NCBI RefSeq assembly: GCF_002812985.1
Contig: NZ_PGCP01000031.1
Coordinates: 1-64,000 of the forward strand
Direction of reading: 5' to 3'
From: Aeromonas lusitana
Lineage (GTDB): Bacteria; Pseudomonadota; Gammaproteobacteria; Enterobacterales; Aeromonadaceae
DNA length: 64,000 nt
In this document: in pieces, positions 38,718-48,385 of the stretch
Layout of the letters: each line of letters begins with the position of its first letter
Numbering within the stretch: position 1 is the first letter of the stretch
Notes under the pieces: generated by a model
What the model was told of the DNA's origin: nothing
The model's input: only the letters and a program-made list of their open reading frames with translations
Database searches by the model: none
Position numbers and translations under genes: made by a program

Positions 38718-38746
38718 TTGACGCTACATTCTGGCTGCACTAGATT
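38718..38746 (+). promoter_or_regulatory. Sigma70 promoter of the candidate small RNA
   Basis: TTGACG, a 17-base spacer and TAGATT form a near-consensus promoter with no protein gene downstream on this strand, only a hairpin terminator about 90 bases on. Confidence 0.7.
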
Positions 38747-38752
38747 GGCCCT

Positions 38753-38865
38753 GTGTCGAGCAGTCATCGCTTTAGCAAGAGAGTGGGTGGTTGTGCAGAT
38801 ACTAAGCTCTGTTTAAGCACGTTTCCGTTGGCTTGACCCTCGCATCCGCGAGGGTCTTATTTTTT
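38753..38865 (+). ncRNA. Candidate intergenic small RNA, about 113 nt
   Basis: A well-formed sigma70 promoter (38718-38746) is followed by 113 bases ending in a nine-pair hairpin (GACCCTCGC / GCGAGGGTC, loop ATCC) and TTATTTTTT. The transcript would run convergent to the recQ-like gene and divergent from yeaG. The hairpin is oriented only for plus-strand termination, because the minus-strand side lacks a T tract, so it cannot be explained as the recQ terminator. No open frame with a ribosome site lies inside. I do not recognise the sequence as GlmYZ, Spot 42, RyhB, CsrB, FnrS or Qrr. Exact 5' end is inferred. Confidence 0.65.
38835..38865 (+). terminator. Intrinsic terminator of the small RNA
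   Basis: Nine-pair GC-rich stem, four-base loop and a TTATTTTTT tail, on the plus strand only. Confidence 0.85.
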
Positions 38866-38883
38866 GGGGTCCGGCAAAAACCG

Positions 38884-40806
38884 TTAGGGGATAGGAGGGT
38901 AGGCGCGAGATACCGCCGCCAACACCTCGGCGAACGGATGTGCCGCCAACTGGCCAAAGCCCGCCAGATTCTTTGCCTTGACCCTGGTGGTCAAGGGGGT
39001 GGCGATGCCACACAGGAAACGGGTCAGGATGCGGGGCTCCTGGCTATGGCACAGGGCCACCAGGGGATCACACCAGGCACGCAGTCCCTGTTCGTTGGGC
39101 AGGGCTGGGGCCGGTAGCGATGGCAGGATGGCAACTTCGCCCCGGCAGACGGAGCAGTGCCCGCACTGGCTCGGCGCCTGCTTATCGGCGAAGTAGCTGG
39201 CCAGCTCATGGCTCAGGCAGTTGCTCGAGGTAAAGAAGTTGAGCAGGGCCTGCAACCTTGCCAGTTCACTCTGCTCTTTTTGCTCGAACAGGGCGTGCAG
39301 CTGGGTCGCCAGCGCTGCCACATCTAGGTCTTGACGCAATACCCGATACACCTCCGTCATCTGCTTGCTCTCGAGTTCAATCCAGCCCTGCTGTTGCAGA
39401 TAGTCCAGCGCCGCGGCGGCGCGGTGCCTCTCTCCCTGATAACCCTGCCAGAGTGCATCGAAATCCATGGTGCACCAGCTGCGAGCCTGGGGGGCACAGG
39501 CAAACAGCTGCTCCAGGAACTGGCGCCGATCAGGATTGAAACGCGCCAGGATCTCCTGTTTATCCAGCACGAACTTGAAGCGATATTCGGCGAAATAGCT
39601 GTAGGCCGGCGCTATCACGCCCGCCATCTCCAGATAGACCAGCAGGGTCTTGAGGGGCAGCTGGCGAATGTTGGTGTCATTGGAGAGGCGCAGCAGGCCA
39701 AACTCCCACTCGGTGCCGCTTTGTTGCACCGTCTCGAGCAAGGCCAGGATGGCGGCCTTGTCCGGCGTATCCCCGTAGACGAAGTTTTCGAGCACTGGCA
39801 GCTGGGCCCGGCTGGCCAGCACCAGGCAGCGGGAGGGTTGGCCATCACGTCCGGCGCGGCCTATCTCCTGGCTGTAGTTCTCGATGGATTTGGGCAAGTC
39901 GTAGTGGATCACCCGGCGGATATCGGCCTTGTCGATACCCATGCCAAAGGCGATGGTGGCGACGATGCAATCGAGCCGGCCCGCCATGAAGTCGTGCTGG
40001 ATCTGGCTGCGCAGGGTCGAGTCCAGCCCGGCGTGATAGGCGCAGGCCCGGATCCCTGCCCGTTGCAGGTGTTCGGCGCACTGCTGCGCCGTGTGTTGCA
40101 GGGTGACATAGACGATGGTCGGCGCCGCGGGGTCGCGTTGCATCTCCTTTTGCAGCCAGGTATCGCGGGCGCTGCCGGCCAGGGGGACGACGGCGAGATC
40201 CAGGTTGGCGCGATAAAAGCCGGTGACCACCAGATCCTCTTTATCGATGCCGAACTTGGCCTGCATGTCTGCCATGACCGCCGGGGTGGCGGTTGCGGTG
40301 AGCAGCAGCACCTGGGGGATAGCGAGCTCGCGGCGATGGCTCGGCAGCTTCAAATAGTCCGGGCGAAAGTTGTGACCCCACTCCGAGATGCAGTGCGCCT
40401 CATCTACGACCAGCAGGGAGAGCGGCACCCCGGCGATAAAGCGGCGAAAACGCTCGTTCTTCAACCGCTCCACCGAGATCATCAGGATCTTGAGTTGGCC
40501 ATCGCTGGCTTGCTGCATCACCCGTCGGCTCTCCTCCGGTGTCAGGCTCGAATCCAGGGTCGCTGCGGCTATGCCCTTGCTTTTCAGGAAGGCGAGCTGA
40601 TCGTGCATCAGGGCTATGAGGGGGGAGATCACCAGGGTCAGATGGGGCAAGGCAAGGGCAGGTAACTGATAGCAGAGGGACTTGCCGGCGCCGGTCGGGA
40701 AGATGGCCGCCGCACTCTTGCCTGCGAGCAAGCGGCTGATCACCGCCTCCTGGCCGGGTCTTAACCGATCGAATCCGAAGTGACGGGTCAATAGAGAGGG
40801 GATCAT
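38884..40806 (-). CDS. RecQ-family ATP-dependent DNA helicase
   Basis: This 640-residue superfamily 2 helicase has Walker A FPTGAGKSLCYQLPAL, DEAH box VVDEAHCISEWGHNFRPDY, motif V/VI AFGMGIDKADIR and SQEIGRAGRDGQ, and a RecQ C-terminal zinc site (SNCLSHELA, CGHCSVC). The C-terminus does not look like an HRDC domain, so this is a paralogue type rather than canonical RecQ. The start at 40806 (MIPSLLTRHFGFDRLRPGQE) aligns with the family's first motif. The open frame extends another 70 codons with no family resemblance. No operon partner. Confidence 0.9.
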   Translation of the reverse strand: MIPSLLTRHFGFDRLRPGQEAVISRLLAGKSAAAIFPTGAGKSLCYQLPALALPHLTLVISPLIALMHDQLAFLKSKGIAAATLDSSLTPEESRRVMQQASDGQLKILMISVERLKNERFRRFIAGVPLSLLVVDEAHCISEWGHNFRPDYLKLPSHRRELAIPQVLLLTATATPAVMADMQAKFGIDKEDLVVTGFYRANLDLAVVPLAGSARDTWLQKEMQRDPAAPTIVYVTLQHTAQQCAEHLQRAGIRACAYHAGLDSTLRSQIQHDFMAGRLDCIVATIAFGMGIDKADIRRVIHYDLPKSIENYSQEIGRAGRDGQPSRCLVLASRAQLPVLENFVYGDTPDKAAILALLETVQQSGTEWEFGLLRLSNDTNIRQLPLKTLLVYLEMAGVIAPAYSYFAEYRFKFVLDKQEILARFNPDRRQFLEQLFACAPQARSWCTMDFDALWQGYQGERHRAAAALDYLQQQGWIELESKQMTEVYRVLRQDLDVAALATQLHALFEQKEQSELARLQALLNFFTSSNCLSHELASYFADKQAPSQCGHCSVCRGEVAILPSLPAPALPNEQGLRAWCDPLVALCHSQEPRILTRFLCGIATPLTTRVKAKNLAGFGQLAAHPFAEVLAAVSRAYPPIP

Positions 40807-41144
40807 GGCAAGGCTCCAGCACAGACAAAAGAGCGGCATGATACCACTGTTGGGGCCGCCCGGCCGATGATCGGACTGGAATGGCGACATTTTGACCGTG
40901 GTTGATATTGTGTTATCACATTGTTGTAGATTTTTTGTGAGGTAACCCTGATATTTTTCAGTGATTAAGTGGAAAAAAACGGTGGCAGATGGGATATTCC
41001 TTGTCCGCAGCGCCATGGGTTTTGGACAGATCCAGAAGAAGATTTGCCAACCGTGTTCACCGTCGATGTGCCGGTGTCACGACGTGTGGCTAGCTGCCCA
41101 CAGGACTAATGATTCACGCACCCAGGGTGCACAGGGACTATTTG
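40807..41144. other. 338-base gap between recQ-like gene and sstT
   Basis: This divergent promoter region contains a TGTGTTATCACA palindrome (about 40910-40922), whose arms are too close together for a CRP site. I see no gene; an open extension of the recQ-like frame covers part of it. Confidence 0.4.
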
Positions 41145-42392
41145 ATGACACAACAACACCCCCTCATACGACTGGTCAACAGCACCAGTCTGGTTAGCCA
41201 GATCCTGGTCGGTCTGGTACTCGGTATTTTACTCGCCATGCTGATGCCGGAATGGGCCAAGGCGGCAGGCCTGCTCGGCAGCCTGTTCGTCGGCGCCCTG
41301 AAGGCGGTGGCCCCGCTGCTGGTGTTTGTGCTGGTAATGGCGGCCATCATAGGTCACAAACAGGGTCAAAAGACCAATATGAAGCCGATCCTGCTGCTCT
41401 ACCTGCTGGGGACCTTCCTGGCGGCGGTGGTGGCCGTAGTGGCGAGCTTCCTGTTCCCCTCCAACCTGCATCTGGTGGCGAGCAGCGCCGAGATCACCCC
41501 GCCGGGCGGCATCACGGAAGTGCTGCAAACCCTGCTGTTCAACGTGGTCACCAACCCGGTGAAGGCACTGATCGATGCCAACTACATCGGCATCCTGGCC
41601 TGGGCCATCGGTCTTGGCATCGCCATGCGCCACGCCAGCGAAGGCACCAAGACCCTGATCACCGATCTCTCCCACGGGGTCTCCACCATCGTCAAGGCGG
41701 TGATCCGCTGCGCCCCGCTCGGTATCCTGGGTCTGGTCGCCTCCACCCTGGCCGAAACCGGCTTCGGCGCCCTGCTCGGGTATGCCCAATTGCTGATGGT
41801 GCTGATCGGTTGCATGCTGTTCATTGCCTTCGTGGTCAATCCGCTCATCGTGTTCTGGAAGATCAAGCGCAACCCCTATCCGCTGGTGCTGACCTGCCTG
41901 CGTGAGAGCGGTGTGACCGCCTTCTTCACCCGCAGCTCCGCCGCCAACATCCCGGTCAACATGGCTTTGTGCGAGAAACTGCGTCTGCCGGAAGACACCT
42001 ATGCTGTCTCCATCCCGCTCGGCGCCACCATCAACATGGCCGGCGCCGCCATCACCATTACCGTGCTCTCCATGGCGGCGGTGCATACCCTGGGGATGGA
42101 AGTGGATCTGGCGACTGCCGTGCTGCTCTCCGTGGTGGCCACCGTCAGTGCCTGTGGCGCCTCCGGTGTGGCCGGTGGCTCACTGCTGCTGATCCCGCTG
42201 GCGTGCAGCCTGTTTGGCATCAGTAACGATATCGCCATGCAGGTGGTCGCGGTCGGCTTCATCATCGGGGTGCTGCAAGACTCCGCCGAAACGGCCCTCA
42301 ACAGCTCCACCGACGTACTCTTCACCGCGGCCGCTTGCATGGCCGAGGACGAGGCCCTGCAGGGCACGGCCGAGCTCTCTCGCGAAGCCTGA
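41145..42392 (+). CDS. sstT: Serine/threonine:Na+ symporter SstT
   Basis: This 415-residue dicarboxylate/amino acid:cation symporter-fold protein has the SstT-type N-terminus ([20 protein letters not shown]), the re-entrant loop region [20 protein letters not shown] and the ion/substrate motif [19 protein letters not shown]. It imports serine and threonine with sodium. The ATG at 41145 is preceded by AGGGA; the 12 upstream codons of the open frame are not used by relatives as far as I recall. A terminator follows within 25 bases. Confidence 0.93.
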   Translation: MTQQHPLIRLVNSTSLVSQILVGLVLGILLAMLMPEWAKAAGLLGSLFVGALKAVAPLLVFVLVMAAIIGHKQGQKTNMKPILLLYLLGTFLAAVVAVVASFLFPSNLHLVASSAEITPPGGITEVLQTLLFNVVTNPVKALIDANYIGILAWAIGLGIAMRHASEGTKTLITDLSHGVSTIVKAVIRCAPLGILGLVASTLAETGFGALLGYAQLLMVLIGCMLFIAFVVNPLIVFWKIKRNPYPLVLTCLRESGVTAFFTRSSAANIPVNMALCEKLRLPEDTYAVSIPLGATINMAGAAITITVLSMAAVHTLGMEVDLATAVLLSVVATVSACGASGVAGGSLLLIPLACSLFGISNDIAMQVVAVGFIIGVLQDSAETALNSSTDVLFTAAACMAEDEALQGTAELSREA

Positions 42393-42413
42393 TAGCAAGG
42401 TCTTATCCCAGCG

Positions 42414-42443
42414 AAAACGCCCTCCTGTGAGGGCGTTTTTTAT
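42414..42443 (+). terminator. Rho-independent terminator of sstT
   Basis: AACGCCCTC-CTGT-GAGGGCGTT followed by TTTTATT, about 20 bases after the stop. Confidence 0.88.
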
Positions 42444-42717
42444 TGGGTAGTCAAAGAGGCTCACAGCCGCTTGCCAATATGGCTTTCGAACCGAATGCCG
42501 CTGACCGCCAGCCTTATCGGTTTATATTATTCAATAGCATTGATGCCAATTAACCAGATAATTCGAATATAAATGACGGATCATTATCCCAGATCAAATT
42601 ATATTTCTATTGCTGGAGCGGGTTGTCAGGAATAGAAAAATACGATGGCGTCGATAGATAATTTACAGGCCGAGGCTGCATCGCCATGCCGTATCATAAT
42701 AAAAACGGGAGGTGGCT

Positions 42718-43170
42718 ATGATTATCTATGGGAAGTATGGCGGCGCCGCGCTAAGGGCAGTGCACATCATGGTGCAGTATAATCATGCCCATGCCGCGGC
42801 ATGGGACATGGCAATATATGAAGCCTTTGGCGATTGCACCAGGGTTCAGAAATTCAAGAACAACCCCAAGGTGACCTTCTTGACCCTGTGCAGCCTGGGT
42901 GCCATCAGTTGTGTTATGCCCATCAGATATTCGGCGGCGGCCAAGACCAAGAAATATGTGGTCAGTGCACTCGGCCTGTTGTCAAAGAAGGACAGGGTCA
43001 AGCCCATCTGTGCCGATGACTTGTGGGCCGAGGTGATGTCAGACTGCCAACTGACAAAACCCCTGAAGCATAATAACCAGATGGACGTGATATTGACGCT
43101 CTGGTATTCAAATATGCTGAACCTCGATGAGGTGGGGCCAGAATTGGATATGAAAGAGATGATGCTATAA
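42718..43170 (+). CDS. Uncharacterised small protein (resembles DUF6979-type)
   Basis: This 150-residue cytoplasmic protein has no signal or membrane segment. The start ATG at 42718 is six bases after GGGAGG; a GTG two codons upstream is an alternative. Its pattern of an N-terminal YGKYGGAALRAV, a central FLTLCSLGAI and a C-terminal HNNQMDVILTLW resembles, from memory, the DUF6979 family of unknown function. That link needs a profile search. The gene lies after 275 AT-rich bases with no other feature and shares a terminator with the convergent exported protein. The low GC of the surroundings suggests recent acquisition. Confidence 0.75.
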   Translation: MIIYGKYGGAALRAVHIMVQYNHAHAAAWDMAIYEAFGDCTRVQKFKNNPKVTFLTLCSLGAISCVMPIRYSAAAKTKKYVVSALGLLSKKDRVKPICADDLWAEVMSDCQLTKPLKHNNQMDVILTLWYSNMLNLDEVGPELDMKEMML

Positions 43171-43194
43171 AGGCATTGCCGAAACAGCATTAAA

Positions 43195-43229
43195 TAAAAG
43201 CCAAGGCAAGGGATGCCTTGGCTTTTTTC
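43195..43229. terminator. Bidirectional terminator in the AT-rich island
   Basis: CCAAGGCA / TGCCTTGG stem with AAAAG before and CTTTTTT after, between two convergent genes. Confidence 0.85.
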
Positions 43230-43235
43230 ATGTCA

Positions 43236-43862
43236 TTAATTGACCTTGCTCAGTGCCCCGCTGTCGGTATGGGCGAAGGGTTTACCATAGACATTCAGGC
43301 TGGTGGTCTGGCTGTACTTGAGCAGGCCTTTCTCGGAGAAGTCCAGCGACATGGCAAAGTCGGTCGTGGTGTCGTTGGCCGTCATGTAGCTGCTCTCCGA
43401 GATGCCTCGCTTGCCGGTCTTGAAGTCAATCTTGTTACCCGCCTTGCCCTCGGTCACGACGCAGACCGCACGGGGGATGCAGTAGGAGTTGTAGACCACC
43501 TGATTCTGCTTGTCGTAGATGAGGTAACCCCGCTGATCATGGAACTTGCCATTGTCGCTCTTCCTGAATACTTCCTGCTTGTAATACATGGCCACCAGAT
43601 ATTGCTCGCTGGCATTCTTGGCATCGGCGGCGGGTTCAAAGGTAATAACTTCATAGAAAGGCTCGACGGCGGGACCTCCCTTGCCGGCCTTGCTGCCCTC
43701 TTGTCCCGGCGCCACATCGACACCGCCGGATTCAATGCTTTTCCAGGTGCCTGCCAGTGGCGCCAGGGGGCCAAAGTCCAGGCCATTGATCATCCCATCG
43801 GCTTGGGCATATGCCAGGGTGGAGCTGGTCAGTAACAGCGCAGAGATAATATGTTTGTTCAT
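43236..43862 (-). CDS. Exported protein with heme-binding beta-barrel-like fold (tentative)
   Basis: This 208-residue protein has a clear signal peptide (MNKHIISALLLTSSTLAYAQ). The mature part starts near ADGMINGLDFGPLAPLAGTW, a short motif seen at the N-terminus of nitrobindin/FABP-like heme-binding barrels. The remainder alternates short beta-strands. A pair of cysteines (SYCIPRAVCVV) could form a disulfide. The start at 43862 has GGGAG eight bases upstream; the longer frame adds nine codons before the signal peptide and is rejected. Function is not known; a periplasmic ligand-binding role is inference. Confidence 0.75.
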   Translation of the reverse strand: MNKHIISALLLTSSTLAYAQADGMINGLDFGPLAPLAGTWKSIESGGVDVAPGQEGSKAGKGGPAVEPFYEVITFEPAADAKNASEQYLVAMYYKQEVFRKSDNGKFHDQRGYLIYDKQNQVVYNSYCIPRAVCVVTEGKAGNKIDFKTGKRGISESSYMTANDTTTDFAMSLDFSEKGLLKYSQTTSLNVYGKPFAHTDSGALSKVN

Positions 43863-44567
43863 AAAACACTCCCATCGGAATTGAATCATTATTTTTATAC
43901 TCGGTTCAAGCAGGAGTGACGTTATAAGGTCTAGCGGTTTGTCGTCAATTAAACCATGTTCTGAATATTCATTTTTGTGAAGGGGGTATATATTTATCAG
44001 GAAAGAAAAAATAGCTTTTGATTTAACGCAATGAATATTGCTTCAATATTAAATCCACACATGACTTGGATCAAACTAGGATTTTATATTGCAAGTGGTG
44101 TGGGACTTAATAAAAGATTGATCTCGACATTGTATCGGGTTCAACTGCTCGCGCTCGTTGAGATGACTGATGTTTGCTTTAATAAAAAGTGTAGAGGTTG
44201 TTTTATTTTATTTGGTAATGCCGTGTCGTCATGCTGGTTTGTATATTTGGTATGGAAATGGTGACTCCAAATATCACGGGGAATGAAAGTCAGAAATATG
44301 AGCTCCATTGTTTTTGATAATAATCGTGATGCTCTGAAATTTGTTCCGAGACTGAATCCACCTGACAACACAGGTTGTGTCGAAGAATCATCTAGCCTCT
44401 ATTGCAGACAGAGGTTTCTCTGAGTGGCTCGCCGCCTGTGGTAGATGATGTTATCACCGGGCAAGTCGAGGGGGCAGAAGTCGCCTGAGTGATACCGATG
44501 ACATGGAATAGTTGGGCTCGGCTGGTGCCAGAGTAGATAGCGATGGGGGGAGAGGTAAAGCTTGGCC
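43863..44567. other. About 700-base AT-rich intergenic stretch
   Basis: The first 500 bases are strikingly AT-rich relative to the rest of the window. A 77-codon frame at 44031-44264 has no ribosome site and no family look, so I do not call it. Composition suggests acquired DNA or a promoter-rich silenced island. Confidence 0.5.
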
Positions 44568-44599
44568 ATAAAAAATGCCCGCCAGGGTGGCGGGCATGG
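44568..44599 (-). terminator. Rho-independent terminator of sdaC
   Basis: On the minus strand, ATGCCCGCC / GGCGGGCAT is followed by TTTTTTATGG, about 25 bases after the stop. Confidence 0.85.
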
Positions 44600-44620
44600 A
44601 GGAGTCAGAGGCTGACGAGC

Positions 44621-45916
44621 TTAGAACAGCTGGTACAGGATGGCGGAGATGGCAATCAGCCCCATGGTCGCCACGAAGACGTTGCTGATCTGGCCCTGGT
44701 ATTTCGCCATGGCGGGGACGCGCTTGATGGCGTACATGGGCATCAGGAACAGGATGGTCGCGATGATGGGACCGCCTAGGGACTCGATCATGCCGAGGAT
44801 GGAGGGGTTAATCACGGCCACGGCCCACAGGGTCAGGATGAAGAAGGCGATGATAAACATCTCGACCTTCTTGGTGTTCGGGGTCTTGCCGGACTTGCTC
44901 ATGTTCTGGACGATCATCCCCTTCAGACCTTCACGGGCACCCAAATAGTGGCCGAAGAAGGAGGAGACGATGGCGACGAAGGCAACCAGCGGACCGAAGT
45001 AGGAGATGACAGGACTCGCATGCTGGTTGGCCAGGTAGGAGAGCACGGCGATGTTCTGGGACTTGGCTTCTGCCAGCTGGGCCGGGGTCAGGCTCATCAC
45101 GCAGGAGAAGACGAAGAACATCACGAAGCCCAGCAGGATCATGGCGGTGCGCTTCAAGATGGCGTCGGACTTGGCGACGGCGTTGTCGCCGTAGTCACGG
45201 CGCTGGGCCAGGGCGAAGCTGGAGATGGCCGGGCTGTGGTTGAAGGAGAACACCAGTACCGGGATGGTCAGCCACAGGGTGGTGGCAAAGTCCTTGGCGG
45301 ACGGCACCTGGGAGAGGGCGGCGCCGGTCCAGTCCGGAATCAGGTACAGGGAGATGCCCGCCAGGATGGCGATGAGCGGGTAGACCAGGAACTCGGTGAC
45401 TTTGAGCATCAGCTTCTCACCGGCCAGCATGACCGACATCATGCCCATGATCAGCACGATGGAGAGGATCCAGCGCGGCGGTGCACTCATCTGCAGCTGG
45501 TTGACCATGAAGCTCTCCACCGTGTTGGTGATGCCCACGCCGTAGATCAGCACTATGGGGTAGATGGCGAAGAAGTAGAGCAGGGTGATTAATTTACCGG
45601 CGCCGACACCAAAGTGTTCTTCCACCACCTGGGTGATGTCCGCATTGGGGTTCTTGGAGGAGAGCACGAAGCGCGCCAGGCCGCGGTGGGCCAGGTAAGT
45701 CATGGGGCCGACCAGCAGCGCCATCACCACCAGTGGCCAGAAGCCACCCATGCCGGCGTTGATGGGCAGGAACAGGATACCGGCGCCAACGGCGGTACCG
45801 AACAGGCTGATCACCCAGGTGGTGTCCTGCTTGTTCCAACTACGAGCTTGGGTGGAGCGGTTCGCTTGCTCCAGTGTGGTCGCGGCGTCTGGTGCGCCGG
45901 TGACAGTATTAGACAT
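44621..45916 (-). CDS. sdaC: Serine:H+ symporter SdaC (HAAAP family)
   Basis: This 431-residue polytopic amino acid transporter of the hydroxy/aromatic amino acid permease family has an N-terminal [19 protein letters not shown] (first helix with unwound Gly motif), [16 protein letters not shown] and [15 protein letters not shown]. It imports serine with protons. The start at 45916 (MSNTVTG) has GGTGAG five bases upstream, preferred over the in-frame GTG. No sdaB-type serine deaminase gene is adjacent. The 215 bases upstream to nudL are AT-rich promoter-type sequence without a recognisable gene. Confidence 0.92.
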   Translation of the reverse strand: MSNTVTGAPDAATTLEQANRSTQARSWNKQDTTWVISLFGTAVGAGILFLPINAGMGGFWPLVVMALLVGPMTYLAHRGLARFVLSSKNPNADITQVVEEHFGVGAGKLITLLYFFAIYPIVLIYGVGITNTVESFMVNQLQMSAPPRWILSIVLIMGMMSVMLAGEKLMLKVTEFLVYPLIAILAGISLYLIPDWTGAALSQVPSAKDFATTLWLTIPVLVFSFNHSPAISSFALAQRRDYGDNAVAKSDAILKRTAMILLGFVMFFVFSCVMSLTPAQLAEAKSQNIAVLSYLANQHASPVISYFGPLVAFVAIVSSFFGHYLGAREGLKGMIVQNMSKSGKTPNTKKVEMFIIAFFILTLWAVAVINPSILGMIESLGGPIIATILFLMPMYAIKRVPAMAKYQGQISNVFVATMGLIAISAILYQLF

Positions 45917-46131
45917 GTATCTCACCCCGAATGTGTGGTTTTAATTAGTCGGCGAAAGAATACTTTTTTTTTAATCAAAAATGTTGATCAGATTCACCTT
46001 TGTGAGGGGCAAACCCGTACTTTCTTATGAAAATGTGATCAAAAGAATAAAAAATCAAAATTTCTTTATCATATGCAATGTTAGTTGAGTGTTAAATGGA
46101 TAATTTTTCAGCTCCTCGGGTTATCAGAATG

Positions 46132-46752
46132 TTATTTTGATAAGTGCTGAGACAGTTGGCGGATCATGCTGGCGGTAGCCCCCCAGATGAAAGATTGTTG
46201 CCAGGGGATCCAGTAGATGGTGTGGCTCCGACCGGCTCTTGGGATGGTCAGGGCGATGTGATTGACGGGGTTGAGCACATGGCTGAGGGGCACCTCGAAG
46301 GCCTGCTCCACCTCATCCGGGCTCAGGGTGAGCTGGTAATTCGCATCCACCATGGCGAGCACAGGCAGCACATCATAGAGAGAGATGGTGTTGAGGGGGG
46401 TGAGGCTGCCGATGACATGGATCTGGCTGGCGGGGATCCCGAGCTCCTCCCGGGTCTCTCGCAGCGCCGTCTGGATCAGGCTCTCGTCCTCGGGATCCTG
46501 ACGCCCGCCAGGGAAGCTGATTTGCCCAGGGTGATGGCGCAGCTGGGCGCTACGGCGGGTCAGCAGCAGTTGCAGCCCCTGTGGGCGCTCCACCAGGGGC
46601 AGCAGCACGGCCGCCGGCTTGAGCCCAGCCAGCATCAGCCGATGTGCCGGGGCAGGGCGCTGCAGCAAGAAGCGGGTCAGCAGTTCGGCGTGGCCAATCT
46701 CGGTATCCATCTCGAGGCGTGACTCCTTCATGTCTGTGAGCATCGGCATCAT
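46132..46752 (-). CDS. nudL: CoA pyrophosphatase / Nudix hydrolase NudL
   Basis: This 206-residue Nudix enzyme has a complete Nudix box, G-X5-E-X7-REUXEEXGU, visible as GGRQDPEDESLIQTALRETR then EELGI. The family-specific LTRRSAQLRHHPGQISFPGG immediately precedes it. It hydrolyses CoA and its derivatives to 4'-phosphopantetheine and 3',5'-ADP. The start codon overlaps the pabB stop as ATGA, so the two are translationally coupled. pabB-nudL pairing is also known in E. coli. Confidence 0.93.
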   Translation of the reverse strand: MMPMLTDMKESRLEMDTEIGHAELLTRFLLQRPAPAHRLMLAGLKPAAVLLPLVERPQGLQLLLTRRSAQLRHHPGQISFPGGRQDPEDESLIQTALRETREELGIPASQIHVIGSLTPLNTISLYDVLPVLAMVDANYQLTLSPDEVEQAFEVPLSHVLNPVNHIALTIPRAGRSHTIYWIPWQQSFIWGATASMIRQLSQHLSK

Positions 46753-48176
46753 GAGCCCAGTGTATCCAGCAGCGGCAGGATGCGGGCCACCTTGTCATAG
46801 GTTTCCTGGTATTCGTCGTCCACATTCGAGTCGGCTATGATGCCGCCCCCCGCCCAGCAGTGCAGCCAGCCCTGCTCTGCTATCAGGGTGCGAATGCAGA
46901 TGCTGGTGTCCATCCGGCCATGCTGGCTCAGGTAGCCGATACTGCCGCAATAGGCATTGCGCCGCTGGGGCTCCAGCTCCTCGATGATCTCCATGGCCCG
47001 GATCTTGGGGGCCCCCGTGATGGAGCCGCCGGGGAAGCAGGCCCGCAGCAGATCCACCCCCTGCCAGCGCGCATCCAGCTCGCCGTGTATGGTGGACACC
47101 AGATGGTGCACGGCGGGGAAGGACTCCACCGCAAACAGATGTGGCACACAGACCGAGCCCGGGCGGCTCACCCGGCCTATATCGTTGCGCAAGAGATCCA
47201 CGATCATCAGGTTCTCGGATCTGTCCTTGTCGGCGCCGGCCAGCTCCTCGGCCACCTGCCAGTCGATGGCAGGATCTGGATGGCGGGGGCGGGTGCCCTT
47301 GATGGGCTTGGTCTCGATATGACGGCCATCGAGCAGCAGAAAACGCTCGGGCGAGAGGCTCAGGATCGCGCTCTGTGGCAGGCGAATAAAGGCGGAGAAA
47401 GGCGCCTTGTTGGCTGCACTGAGGGCGCGATAGGCCGCCCACTCATCCCCCTGGTAAGGGGCGCTGAAGCGTTGGGTGAGGTTGATTTGATAACAATCTC
47501 CCGCCGCCAGATAGGCCTGGATCCGCGCGAACTTGTCACCGTATTCGGCCCGGCTCATGTTGCTCTGCCAGGGACCCTGTAACGAGAATGCACCTTGCAA
47601 AGGGGCGGATGCCGGTGCCCGCTCCGGTGTGGCAATGGGGATGGCGCGCCTTGCCTGCAACCACATCAGCCGGCTGGCAAGTCCCGCCTCATCTCCCCAA
47701 TGCACCAGCTGCCAGCGGCCGGTCGCGACCTCGCGCAGCAGGGCCCAGTCGTAGATCCCGACCGCCATGTCCGGCACCTGGATATCCGCCTGGGCTTGCT
47801 CCGGCAGTTGCTCGAAGTGGCGCCCCAGGTCGTAACCAAACAGCCCCAGGGCGCCGCCAATAAACGGCAGACCGGCGCCGATGGCGTCGCTCTGAGGTTG
47901 CAGCTCCCCCAGCAGGGCTTGCTGCGTGCTGGCGAGCAGGGCGAGGGGATCGCCATCGTGCTTCTCATATTGATCGCCACTGTGCATGATTGTGCTGGCA
48001 CCCCGGGTCTCCAGGGTGGCGAGGGGATCGGCGCTGATGATGTCGAAGCGGTTGTCGGCGCCCGCCGGGCCTGCCGATTCCAGCAAGATGGCCCAGGGCT
48101 CATGGTGCAAGGGGGTAAACAGCGTGTGAAGCGATGTTTGCGGGTCGAAATGGTGGATATGCAGTCTTGGTTTCAT
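46749..48176 (-). CDS. pabB: Aminodeoxychorismate synthase component I
   Basis: This 475-residue chorismate-utilising enzyme, with PabA, converts chorismate and glutamine to 4-amino-4-deoxychorismate for folate synthesis. The PabB/TrpE motifs ETKPIKGTRPRH (PIKGT with the active-site Lys of PabB), RSENLMIVDLLRNDIGR and ACFPGGSITGAPKIRAMEII are all present. It is slightly longer than E. coli PabB (453). It opens the pabB-nudL unit and is divergent from the fumarase gene. Confidence 0.94.
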   Translation of the reverse strand: MKPRLHIHHFDPQTSLHTLFTPLHHEPWAILLESAGPAGADNRFDIISADPLATLETRGASTIMHSGDQYEKHDGDPLALLASTQQALLGELQPQSDAIGAGLPFIGGALGLFGYDLGRHFEQLPEQAQADIQVPDMAVGIYDWALLREVATGRWQLVHWGDEAGLASRLMWLQARRAIPIATPERAPASAPLQGAFSLQGPWQSNMSRAEYGDKFARIQAYLAAGDCYQINLTQRFSAPYQGDEWAAYRALSAANKAPFSAFIRLPQSAILSLSPERFLLLDGRHIETKPIKGTRPRHPDPAIDWQVAEELAGADKDRSENLMIVDLLRNDIGRVSRPGSVCVPHLFAVESFPAVHHLVSTIHGELDARWQGVDLLRACFPGGSITGAPKIRAMEIIEELEPQRRNAYCGSIGYLSQHGRMDTSICIRTLIAEQGWLHCWAGGGIIADSNVDDEYQETYDKVARILPLLDTLGS

Positions 48177-48385
48177 TTTTTGTTACACAGGCAACAGTTT
48201 GCACCCAGCTCCCTAGCCGGTAAGGGTGCTCAAGCGTATCATGGCGGCCGGCATTTACAGAAAAACACCGTTATAAAAACACGCCGTTGTCTGCCGGCCC
48301 TGTGCGCATCTGCCGCCTGCCGAAGGCTCGGCTCATATGGAAGCCCTTGCTCGCATTACTTGAGACAAGGACCAGTGAGGATGAT

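Noticed and set aside
40907..40925. CRP site upstream of sstT/recQ-like gene
   Set aside because: TGTGTTATCACA has correct-looking arms but the wrong spacing (arms four bases too close).
44031..44264. 77-codon frame in the AT-rich island
   Set aside because: No ribosome site, no conserved pattern, and ATG position looks accidental in AT-rich DNA.
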